Shown here in pieces: positions 45,608 to 55,092 of a stretch of DNA of 64,000 nucleotides; the stretch's first letter is position 1, and each line of letters begins with the position of its first letter. Made by a program: the position numbers and the translations under genes. This DNA is from Diphasiastrum complanatum (Eukaryota; Streptophyta; Lycopodiopsida; Lycopodiales; Lycopodiaceae). The notes beneath the pieces were generated by a model that did not search any database, was not told the DNA's origin, and saw only the letters and a list, made by a program, of their open reading frames with translations. The DNA is taken from contig CM055092.1 of the NCBI GenBank assembly GCA_029204225.1, positions 20,921,669 through 20,985,668 on the forward strand, in the 5' to 3' direction.

Positions 45608-45612
45608 AAGTT

Positions 45613-46810
45613 TTAAGAGATCATCCTTGCGGAGTTTGCCACCCCCCCTATTCAGATTGAGGTAGCCTTCCAGCTTATCACGTACATCCAGAGAGCTCAG
45701 GCACTTCTTGATACCGAGCAGAGATATACGCGGATTGCACTCATGTCCTCTCATCACCTTCAGACTCAGGGATACCGGCTATCATGGTTCTCTCAGGCAT
45801 CACACTTCCTCATGGAAGCATTTGGTATCACTATCACTGATCTCCCTTTGGGTACACACCAATACATTAGACGTTTTTTATACAGAGCATATCTCGACCG
45901 TACTTGGCGTCACCAGCTAGGGGTTAAGCTTGACTACTACCGGACTCACTTTCTAGAGCAGGATGCCATTGGTCTTCCAGTTTTACCTCGCTATTTGTCC
46001 TCTGCCTCTGGACTATTACACGGCCTCCGTTTCACTTTGGGACAGTTCAGAGTCTCCTCACATCAGTTGGCTATTGAGACAGGCAGATTCCAGGATACAC
46101 CACGAGAGGAGAGACTATGCCTGCTGTGTCCCCTACATGAGATAGAGTCCGAGGAGCATTTCATCTTCAGATGCCCCATATATTATGAGATTAGAGGGAG
46201 ATATCACTGTTTATTCCGTGACATGCCTACTACACTCAGAGCACTGATGGGATATGAGGACTCTCGCTGTGTCGCACTTATGCTACGAGAGATGGTCTTG
46301 CTATGCCAGGATAGGTACCAGTCAGCTCACCAGCCACATCCTACCTCTCAGGCTCAGATTACGTCTTTTTTCACCAGGAGACGGACACGGCCTGAGTCCT
46401 GATGACGATGACAACGACATACCACCTCACCGATGTCAGAGACACTGTATCACTCATAGTCATGCAGCAGTTCACACTTCTCGCCTTGTTACGAGAGCAC
46501 ACAGTTTTCACCCTCCTAGACGACGTCAGCGACGGCCCATACTTCCTGATACAGCTCGTATTACATCTTTTTTCAGCAGCAACACTATCTGACACTATCT
46601 GATACTACTCTACTCCTGGCAGCTATTCTTGCTCCCACTTATGGACAGTTGGTAGTTTGTAGTTCACAGTTATATTACTCATTTCTCTTTTATGCATAGC
46701 TTTTCTTGGAGACGTTTATATACGCTCCCATGGTTTTCACATACTTGACATGTACTCCTTTTGGTCTTATATGCCTTTTGGCATGGAAAAGACATTAATA
46801 AAGCTTTAAG
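45613..46810 (+). pseudogene. 5'-truncated LINE, C-terminal ORF2 and 3' tail
   Basis: The open frame 45743-46402 (219 codons) encodes the end of ORF2: FSQASHFLMEAFGITITD, THQYIRRFLYRAYL and LGVKLDYYRTHFLEQDAIGL. It then has a zinc-binding pattern CLLCPLHEIESEEHFIFRCP (C-x2-C-x9-H-x4-C, zf-RVT-like). It finishes QAQITSFFTRRRTRPES, in which Q-x-x-I-x-x-F-F matches a PCNA-interacting (PIP) box followed by basic residues. The 3' untranslated part ends with a hairpin (atgccttttggcat, 46771-46784) and gacattaataaagctt. RT and endonuclease are absent, a typical 5' truncation. It shares the tail with other copies in this window. Confidence 0.85.
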
Positions 46811-47369
46811 TAATATAGTAACATGACTATGTGCAACCAATGATTTATATTATACATGCACTCTCATTTGAGATGGCTGAAACATGTTTTGATATGGGTA
46901 CTCAACAGAATCAAAGGAGTTGGTGCGGTAGAGACGTGCTTTTGACTATGTCTCATACTCTGGTGTTGATTGGGACGGGGTCTTCGAATAGGAGCCCTCA
47001 TGGTATCTTTGGAGGCTCGAGTATTGGAGAGGTGGGATGCTATTCACTGTCGCTGATCATGATTTCGATCTCTCATAGGAATAGGATTATACTCATCATT
47101 TGACTTCGAGTACGTATGAGCTGTCCTCCTGGAGAAGAAAGCTATAATTTGAGGCTGTGTATCTAGAGTATTTGACTGATTGTGGCACAAAACTTTCTAC
47201 ATCAGGGACATCTCATTTATTATAAGGGCTACACATCAAGGATCCTCATAGGCGATGAGAGAACGTGAAGTAGTAGGTGAGTCTTTGAAGAGTCATTAAT
47301 AATAAAGCCATCACTACCAATACTGTATCTGTGGAAAAGCCTAAGTCAACAACCTCTGAATAAGCAAGA
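46811..47369. other. Unassigned part of intron 1
   Basis: A 90-codon frame (46831-47103) has no recognisable motif. Possibly decayed retroelement sequence. Confidence 0.35.
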
Positions 47370-47770
47370 GTTGTGGGACTGAGTCCTGAAATCCACAAAA
47401 TAACAACAAACTTTTTCTCATCAATGCTTGGCTTGCTCACTGATGGAACAAAGTGTAATGATGGGATCAGTAGTGGAGTAGTGAGCTTTGAAACCCACCT
47501 GACCCATAACATACAATCTCCCGGTCTCTGCCTTTGTACTCACTGCAAAGTTTAAACTGAAGGATGGTACCATAGAGTTTCACGATGACTGCCCACCAAT
47601 CATGATGGTGCAATATCTATTAGGTCTCATGGGATCACCACTCTTATGGATGGGGATGACATTGGTGCACCAAGAGAGAAGGAAACACGATCCCTACAGG
47701 CTACTCTTATTATTATTTCCCCACAACCTTCTAATTTCTCTCTTCACACCTAATGTGGCTTGCAACCATC
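47370..47770 (-). pseudogene. LINE RT fragment, antisense in intron 1
   Basis: The plus-strand text follows the order of the LINE at 31600-32000: gaaatccacaaa; gaaaccc-cctg; ggta-catagagttt; atgatggtgca; tcatggg-tcacca-ctttatggat. Its minus strand therefore carries the same RT fingers region. Divergence and indels leave no long frame; a 88-codon shadow at 47246-47512 includes part of it. Confidence 0.6.
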
Positions 47771-47771
47771 A

Positions 47772-48032
47772 ACAAAATGCGATCACATCGTGATCAACGA
47801 TCTTCTTTGTCCATATCTAGGAAAGTTCATCATACTTCACTTAGATGATATTCTCATCTATAGTGAAACCTTAGAGGATGAGGAGCATCTCAGGACTGTC
47901 TTAAAGTTACTTAGACAGGAGAAGCTCTTTGCCAAGGAATCCAAATGTGTCTTTTTCCAGAAGAGATTGGTTTATCTCGGTCACGTTATTTCGAACGATG
48001 GGTTGGAAATTGACCCTAATAAGGTCCCATAA
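47772..48032 (+). pseudogene. Gypsy RT fragment
   Basis: Encodes INDLLCPYLGKFIILHLDDI, LIYSETL, LFAKESKCVFFQKRLVYLGH and DGLEIDPNKV. This matches the gypsy RT at 27303-27560 almost residue by residue but keeps LDD at the catalytic site. Preceding and following RT parts are missing; it ends at about 48032. Confidence 0.88.
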
Positions 48033-48181
48033 TATTTGCAAAAGCTGAAAATTTTGGTGGAAAATAACAAATTGCCAAATATAGTATAGGTCTCTATCAA
48101 GTCCTAGTATGTCGACCAAGAAACTGAATCCAAAGATATCATGCTTGGTCATCCTGTTGAACCAAATTAATGATAGGTTGT
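48033..48181. other. Short unassigned stretch
   Basis: Sequence between the gypsy RT fragment and the chromovirus LTR; no motif seen. Confidence 0.35.
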
Positions 48182-48535
48182 TGTTACGAGCATGTAACCA
48201 GTGCCGAACTCTAGAGAACACAGGAGGTCAGATACCACAGTTAGGGGCGCCTCCAGCGTACACGTCCAACAGGGCAAGATAGTGTGAGTAGTGTGCCCCA
48301 GCACTGTCCATAGCCATGGCGGGCCTAACACAGCATAGGGACCCTGTCAGCATAGGGCCCCACGTTGGGTCCCGACGTGCAGTCTGCCACGTTAGTGCCA
48401 CGTGGCCGACACTTGGCAGTATGCATACTACCAGTCCTACATTGGGCAAGGAGGGCCTTACTCCATATCAGGGAGTAGGCAAGGTTGGGTGGATCAGTTA
48501 GTGTTTGCCCTACTATGGTGTTTAGATCTCTAACA
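48182..48535 (+). repeat. Chromovirus LTR, plus strand
   Basis: Starts TGTTACGAG and ends TCTAACA one base before a primer-site-like tggtatcacagcc (48537). It aligns over its length with the inverted LTR at 52765-53122: ccgaac-ctagagaaca, cataccacag, gccatggcgggcctaacaca, gccacgtggccgacacttgg. Confidence 0.88.
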
Positions 48536-49372
48536 CTGGTATCACAGCCATCTCCATCTTTTGGGAGTTTTTGAGTGAGAGAGAAAGCTATCAGAGTGTA
48601 AACAAAAGATCTTCTTGTATCCAGAGAATAGGAAGAAGGAGATCCATCTCTGTAGATGTAGCTTTCAATTCCTTGTAAAAAGGTAGTTTTTCAAGGCAAA
48701 AGCAGAAGCTGTCTCGCTACAATCCCAGTCCTCTAGCGCTCTGTCTTCAGTGCAGGTTCTTGCAGTCTGAGCGGATTTAGGATAGAAATTGCAGGTCCAT
48801 CGCTACCCTGATGCAGGTCTAGCTCTGATTTCCAGCTCACACCTCTGTATGTTTCCGGCAGGGATTACATCAAAAACAGAGGATAGACCAGTGAGCAGTT
48901 TGGTTCCATAAATCCAGAATTTCAGATCAGTTTTTGGCTTCAAACCTGAGTTTTTTGGAGCAGCAGGGTCGCTAGCCTGACAGCGAGGGTAGTGGGCAAG
49001 AAAACCAGATTTTTCTTGCAATTTTCAGGCCTTAAATTCGGGTTTTTCGGGGCAAAAGGCCCATACCTCTAACAGCAAGGGTTGCTGTGCTGAAAATCGA
49101 CAAAGTTTCCACAATTTTGAGGAAGGGAATCAGTGTTTTTTTCCCACAGTTACTACTTCCAAACCAGCCAGGCAGGGTTTTCAGAATTTTGTTGCAAATT
49201 GGAGAGCCAAATTGCAATTCACAGCTACGAAAGAACTGAGGGGGTTTCTTGCTTTTCTCTTTGGAAGTACAGTCCTAAGATAGCTAAGTATTCTACTTTC
49301 GTTTTTCCAGTTCAGTCAATCTTTCTTCTTGTTTTAGTAAGAATCTAAGGTACATCTCTTTCCGTTTTGAAA
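48536..49372 (+). other. Chromovirus primer-binding site and leader
   Basis: Begins with the primer-binding site tggtatcacagcc at 48537. The rest is untranslated leader of the plus-strand copy; short frames within it show no motif. Confidence 0.6.
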
Positions 49373-50546
49373 ATGACCACTCCTCAGGGACCTGATCAAC
49401 CCCGGAGAGAGGCATCGATGAATTGGAAACAGAAGCCTTAGTTTTCAGTAAAGGGAAAGAACCCTAGGACCCATGGCCTATAAGTGGTGGTTAAACCTCC
49501 AGGAGACCGGGCAGACCCCCCGGTCATGGAAGGCTTTTGAAGAAGCCTTCCTAAGAGAGTTTCTAACGGAAAATGAACTTTATAGAGCCTGGGAAGTCTG
49601 GGAGAGAACAGTAATGAACAAATCCTTAATACAATATGTCTCGCAGTATCGAGAGGCCATATTAAAGATAAAAAATATGGATGACTATCAGAAAGTCAGA
49701 GGGTTTCTGCATGGACTTCGAGATGAATATAAAGTAGAGGTCCAAAGAAATTCGCCTACTACCTTAGAGCAAGCTCTCAGATATGCCCAAATCTATGATG
49801 ATTCAGTGGGTAGGAATAAGGCAAAACAACAATCCTTTTCTGAGCAGCCTACTCAGAAGGACTTTCAATTTAAAAAGAAATTTTTAAAAAGAAAGAAAGA
49901 AGAAAAAGTTAAAATTGAAGCTCCTCAGAAACGTCCATCACTCATTCAGTCCTTGAAACAGAGGATTTCGAGAAAGCCAAATAGGAACGTTTGTGCTTTG
50001 TGTGTATGGGCAAGGGTCACACAGTCAGGCAGTGTCCCAAGGGGCCATTTATTTAAAAAGATACAAAAGATAAAAAGCAAGTTCATCTTGTACAGACTAT
50101 GAGCTTCCCAAGTGACTCGGCAACTTCCGAGATAAAAGTGTTTCCTGAAGATCATCAACACTGTTGCCAATTGACCTCTGCAATGCTTGATGATGGGGCA
50201 ACCCATAATTTCATCAACTACACCCTAGTTAAGAAACTCAGACTTCCAGAGGTACCTAGTCAGCATAGGTACATAGTTTCTTTGGCCAAGGGTGAAGACA
50301 ATTTTTTTTGGGAAACTATGGTAAGTAACTTAAATCTTGATATTCAGGAAGGGGTATCAAGATGAAATTAACTTTAAGATAATGCACCTGGATCGTACAG
50401 ACCTTGTTCTCGGGAGAGACTGGCTCTACAGCTTAGGCCCTTCCCTCCACAAAAATTATCAGGAGAACACCCTAAGCTTTCAGCGTAATGGCAGAGAGAT
50501 CCAGTTGCAGGGGGAGCATGATGTTCCCAACAGTCCTATGGTCTGC
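49373..50546 (+). pseudogene. Chromovirus gag and protease, plus-strand copy
   Basis: A short ATG frame at 49373 stops after about 20 codons. The gag domain proper is open from 49473 (AYKWWLNLQETGQTPRSW, EAFLREFLTENE, FLHGLRDEYKVEVQR) and has a Lys-rich tail. The CCHC knuckle (CFVCMGKGHTVRQC, about 49992-50033) is legible only in another frame. Protease follows from about 50099 with AMLDDGATHNFINYTLVKKL, where DSG or DTG is usual. A second frame gives MHLDRTDLVLGRDWLYSLG. It ends at about 50546, where an inverted LTR fragment begins. RT of the same orientation resumes at 53123. Confidence 0.82.
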
Positions 50547-50600
50547 AGTTCGACCTATCTGTGTTCTCTAGGGTTCGGCACTGGTTACGAGCTCGTAACA
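50547..50600 (-). repeat. Truncated 3' LTR of the inverted chromovirus
   Basis: The minus strand begins TGTTACGAGCTCGTAACC and matches the first 50 bp or so of the LTR at 52765-53122, then homology stops. A purine-rich tract (ggggagggag on the minus strand) precedes it. Confidence 0.8.
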
Positions 50601-51976
50601 CTCCCTCCCCCATAAGAACCGTCTTGGTCCTCTAAGACAAAGTCTGGAAAAATCTTGCGAAGGACGCTGCCTCTTTCCCAAGTGGCATTCTCAACAGGCT
50701 GATCATTCCACTTAACCAAATATTCTCGGTATAGAGTATGACGAGTCTGCGTCTCTCTACTATCAAGAATCTCCTCTGGTTCACGTGGAGGTTGTTTAGG
50801 ATCCAATGGGAGAACTAGAACGCTGTCCCCTACCAGATTGTCTGATCTGGTTAAGGCTTTTCGTAACTGACTTACATGAAAGACTGGAAAAACCTTACTG
50901 CTATGTGGGAGTTCTAGTTCATAGGTGACCTCGCCTAGTCTCCTACTGATGGTAAAGGGACCACAATACCTTGGAGACAACTTAGCACACACTCCTGATT
51001 TGAGGGTTTTAGAGTCAACTGGGACTCTCAAGTAGACTTTCTCACCAGTGGAGAACTGCACATCCCGTCTGTGTGGATCTGCATAATGCCTGGCTCGATC
51101 CTGGGACTGCCTAATGCTACGCTTAGCATGTTCTATCATCTGGTTTAGGTCCTCTAAAAAGTTTCTGGTTGCTTGAACTTTTTCTTGTTTAAACCCTATA
51201 GTTGTGGGTGAGCGTGGCTGAAAACCGTACATCAGCATAAATGGGCTGTATCCCGTAGTTGAATGTTTGGTACTGTTGTAAGCAAACTCTAATATCGAGA
51301 TATACTCCTCCCAATTAGTCTGCTTCTTGCTGACGTATGCACGAAGCATATCCTCCAGCACTTGATTTACCCTTTCTGTTTGACCGTCCGTCTGTGGATG
51401 GTCGGTGGTACTCATATTAAGTTTAGTATGGAGATGATGGAATACTGCCCTCCAAAAATTTCCAGTAAACTTACTGTCCCGGTCGCTGACTATGCCGGAA
51501 GGTAGACCATATAATTTAAATAGCCCGTCCACAAACAACCTCGCTAACTCTGGAGCTCTAACGGTTGTTTTGGTCGGAATGAAATGAGCCATTTTGGTCA
51601 GACGGTCAACTGTGACCCATATAGCGTCATTACCCTTTTGGGTTTTAGGCAGGCCTACTATAAAATCCATGGAGATACTCTCCTGTTTACCAGCTGGTAT
51701 TTCTAATGGATGCAACAACCCTCCTGCCTTTAAACGCTCTGCTTTATTTACTTGACATTTCTGGCAACTGGTTACATACTGGTGGACGTCCTTTTTCATA
51801 CTGGGCCAGAAAAATTGCCTATGAAGAAGCTCATAGGTCTTCTGTATGCCTGGGTGTCCCGCACTAGGATTGTCATGACATTCATATAGGACCTGCTGCC
51901 TATAATCCTCTGAATTGGGGACACATACTCTATCTCTATAGAGCAAGTACTCATCCTGAATGGAATACTGTTCCAT
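50585..51976 (-). pseudogene. Chromovirus integrase with C-terminal chromodomain
   Basis: 463 uninterrupted codons. The N-terminal HHCC zinc finger reads HDNPSAGHPG...LLHRQFF... with CQKC. The DDE core has MDFIVGLPKT (Asp), GIVSDRDSKFTGNFW (Asp) and RVNQVLEDMLRAY (Glu). Then follow the LMYGFQPRSP region and the GPF/Y-type [17 protein letters not shown]. The C terminus reads EEILDSRETQTRHTLYREYL and VKWNDQPVENATWE, a chromodomain, which steers integration toward modified chromatin in this group. It ends within the LTR start (VTSS-stop). A frameshift at about 51975 separates it from RNase H, so it cannot be made as part of pol. Confidence 0.93.
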
Positions 51977-52754
51977 TTGAATCCTTGAGTCAACTGACCC
52001 TCAACCACTGGGGTTTGCTTGGGTAATACAGGCTCAGAATCCTCAACGTCATCTGACGACGTATACTCGAACTCATCATCATCCTCAACGGAAGCTGCCG
52101 TATTTTTGGATGAACTGGCACCAGCCCTGGGAACTGGTTCTGGAGTCTGTAACTGTCTGTTCTGGACTGAGTTCCAGATAGTAGAGAAGAATGCATCATG
52201 CTGGCATTTCCCTCTCAAGGACTCGAGTAACTCATTACGAATCTGAGTAAAACTCAGCTCGTTTATCATAGGCATTCTGCTAAGGGCATCTGCTACTGTA
52301 TTGAATTTTCCACGTCTATATTTGATAGACATGTCAAACTCTTGCATCAACTCTGCCCAACGAGCTTTCCGACCTCTAAGCTCAGGTTGATTGCAAAGGT
52401 ATCTGAGGCTCTCATGGTCTGTCAGGACCGTAAAGTTGCCACCATACAAATAATGCCTCCAAGTCTTAAGGGCATGGACTATAGAAAAGAGTTCCTTTTC
52501 ATAGGCACTGTACCTAGTCCGAGCTGGCTCGAGTTTTTTACTCTCGAACGCAACTGGTCGTCCACCCTCAGTTAGCACAGCACCTACTGCAAAGTCGCTA
52601 GCATCTGTTTTGACCACAAATGGATGATTGGGGTCGACGACTTTTAAAACTGGTGCTGTAGCTAAGGCTGTTTTGAGAGCATCAAAGCTCTCCTGCTGTG
52701 CGGACTCCCAAATGAACTCCTTTCCCTTCCCCTTAAGGAGATTTGTCATAGGGA
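51977..52754 (-). pseudogene. Chromovirus RNase H, inverted copy
   Basis: The frame encodes the RT thumb end (MTNLLKGKGKEFIWESAQQE) and RNase H. The RNase H motifs are VKTDASDFAVGAVLTEGGRP, AYEKELFSIVHALKTWRHYL, VLTDHESLRYL, GRKARWAELMQEFDMSIKYR and FNTVADALSRM. An acidic linker follows (DDDEFEYTSSDDVEDSE). Gag, protease and the RT palm are deleted: the frame runs directly out of the primer-site region beside the 5' LTR, where ctggcatca is shared between primer site and RT and may mark the deletion junction. Confidence 0.88.
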
Positions 52755-52764
52755 CTGATGCCAG

Positions 52765-53122
52765 TGTAATAGATCCTAACACCACAGTAGGGCAAACACT
52801 AACTGATCCACCCAACCTTGCCTACTCCCTTATATAGAGTAAGCCCCTCCTAGTACAGTGTGAGGACTGGTAGCATGCTACTGCCAAGTGTCGGCCACGT
52901 GGCACTGACGTGGCCGACTGCACGTCGGGACCCAACTGGGAGCCCTATCCTGTTGACAGGGTCCCTAGGCTGTGTTAGGCCCGCCATGGCTATGGACCGT
53001 GCTGGGGCATATTACTCACACTGTCTTGCCCTGTTGGTCATGTACACTGGACACAACCCTGACTGTGGTATCTGACCTATCTGTGTTCTCTAGGGTTCGG
53101 CACTAGTTACGAGCTCGTAACA
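52765..53122 (-). repeat. 5' LTR of the inverted chromovirus
   Basis: 358 bp. The minus strand starts TGTTACGAGCTCGTAAC and ends GATCTATTACA, followed after one base by tggcatcag at the primer-site position. It carries ttatatagagtaag, a TATA-like stretch, near 52831 (plus-strand text). Confidence 0.88.
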
Positions 53123-53990
53123 GGGTCTATGCGTCTTTGCGTAGATTATAGAGCCCTCAAAAAGGTCACCATTAGGTGTAAGTACCCAATGCCTCGGGCA
53201 GACGAGTTGTTTGATCAACTCGACGGGGCTAAGTTTTTCAGTAAAATTGGCCTTAGATCGGGATATCATCAAGTCTGTATAAAAGCGGATGATGTTCCGA
53301 AAACAGCTTTTAGGACTCGTCATGGTCATTATGAGTTTAAGGTGATGCCATTTGGGCTCACAAATGCTCCAGCTACCTTTATGACTTTGATGAACAGTGT
53401 CCTCAGACCATACTTAGATAAGTTTGTAGTCATATTTTTAGATGACATCCTCGTTTACACTAAAACGAGGAAGGAGCATCTTAAACACCTCAAAAAGGTG
53501 TTTCGACTGCTTAGAAAGCATAAGCTTTATGCTAAGAAACCTAAGTGTGAATTCTTCGTTGAAGAAGTAGCTTATTTGGGTCACATTATCTCGGCAGATG
53601 GGATTGAGATGGACCCCAGTAAGGTTAAAGCCATTCTCAGTTGGCTGAGACCTCAGAATATTATGCTAAGCATAGCATTAGGCAATCCCAAGATCGAGCC
53701 AGGCATTATGCAGGTCCACGCAGACGGGATGTGCAGTTCTCCGCTGGTGAGAAAGTCTATTTACGAGTTCCAGTCGAGACTCGACTCTAAAACCCTCAAA
53801 TCAGGAGTGTGTGCTAAGTTGTCTCCTAGGTATTGTGGTCCTTTTACCATTAGTAGGAGACTAGGCGAGGTCACCTATGAACTAGAACTCCCACGCAGCA
53901 AGCAAGGATTTTCCAGTCTTTCATGTAAGCCAGTTACGAAAAGCCTTAACCAGATCAAAAAATCTGGTAGGGGACAGTAGGGGACAATGT
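53123..53990 (+). pseudogene. Chromovirus RT fused to integrase end, plus-strand copy
   Basis: One open frame of 283 codons. RT motifs are [78 protein letters not shown] (catalytic, intact) and [18 protein letters not shown]. At about 53,645 it jumps to sequence matching the end of the integrase region. That part is out of frame at first, then reads [20 protein letters not shown] and [12 protein letters not shown]. RNase H and the integrase core are deleted. It is in the same orientation as the gag-protease at 49373-50546, so the two probably belong to one element split by the inverted copy. Confidence 0.88.
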
Positions 53991-54122
53991 TCTAGTTCTC
54001 CCATTGGATACTTAGCAGCTTTCACCTCATCATTCATTATTATTTACATGATCATCTAATCTTTGGAACTTGGACACATGGTCCCTTTTATTTTGAAGTG
54101 GTTAAGGTTAGGTTGATTGGGT
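53991..54122. other. Short unassigned stretch
   Basis: The first 25 bp or so still match the end of the chromovirus (gttctagttctcccattgga); the rest is not recognised. Confidence 0.4.
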
Positions 54123-54427
54123 TGTTGGATTTATCCAAATAATCGATCTTTAATCTACATCCATTCATCTATCCAGTTTTGCAGTTTTACACACGTTTTT
54201 ACACAGCTTGCAGAAATACACGAGAATGGCTAACAATTGGGTTCGACATCGACAAAGAGTATCGAAGGTGTTCGAACTATCGAATGTTAACAGAACTTTC
54301 ACGATAGTTTTGTTCGAATTTGATAGGCGTAGTCATGCATTAGGAGAAGGATTATTCTGCAAAGCCCGATAGTGCATCTATAGAATGCAGTCTTTTCTCT
54401 ATCGAGCATCCTTTCATTCTTTCAACA
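54123..54427 (+). repeat. Copia LTR, internally deleted
   Basis: 305 bp, TGTTGGAT ... TTTCAACA. Both ends align with the reverse complement of 5634-6593, but the middle block holding the TATA box is missing. It is followed immediately by a primer-binding site. Confidence 0.85.
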
Positions 54428-54439
54428 TGGTGTCAGAGC
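54428..54439 (+). promoter_or_regulatory. Primer-binding site
   Basis: The sequence tggtgtcagagc differs by one base from the tRNA-iMet consensus seen at other elements. Confidence 0.8.
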
Positions 54440-54479
54440 AGTAATTTCTGATGTCAGATCATTTCCTATTGATCACTAA

Positions 54480-55092
54480 TAAAAGATGCGAAACTAATGC
54501 TGTCCTCAAAATTCGACATGACAGATCTGGGCGAAGCTCATTACTGTCTCGGTATTCAAATCCAAAGAGACAGAGAGCAAAGGTTGATTTACATCACTCA
54601 ACAGAGGTACATGTACAACATGCTAACCAGATATAATATGATAAATTGTAAGGTAGCTCACTTGCCAATGGACCCAGGACTCAAATTGTCGAAGGCTCAG
54701 TGTCCTCAAATAAAAGAAGAGAAGGAGCAGATGCGCGAGTAGCCATATCGTTCGATAATAGGTTCTCTTATGTATGCGATGATCTGTTCCAGACCAGACA
54801 TAGCTTTTGCAGTCAGTATAAGTCAGTATATGGCTAATCCTGGTATTATACATTGGAAAGCTCTTATAAGAGTTATGAGATACATTCGAGCTACTATGGA
54901 CCAATGCATTTGTTATGGAGCGACAACGACAAACTCAACATACTCAGTGGTTATTCGGATGCAAGTTCGGCAGGAGATGTAGACACTCATAGATCCACAT
55001 CTAGATTTACATTCTTCCTCACTGGTGGGCCAATTCCATGGAATGGTCACAAGCAAACCTCAATAGCTCTATATTCTATAGAATCAGACTAG
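54480..55092 (+). pseudogene. Copia RT-RNase H remnant next to its 5' LTR
   Basis: Shortly after the primer site the sequence jumps to the end of RT: SSKFDMTDLGEAHYCLGIQI, LIYITQQRYMYNMLTRYNMI. TAG follows at about 54740, then PYRSIIGSLMYAMICSRPDI, THWKALIRVMRYIRAT-like codons, MDQCICYG and RNase H (GYSDASSAGDVDTHRSTSRF, WNGHKQTSIALYSIESD). Gag, protease, integrase and most of RT are deleted, leaving a deletion derivative of the family also seen at 6601-8260 and 11318-11990. It ends at TAG 55090-55092; no 3' LTR is seen. Confidence 0.85.

Noticed and set aside
46831-47103. 90-codon frame in intron 1
   Set aside because: No motif and unclear composition; could be decayed retroelement but not assignable.
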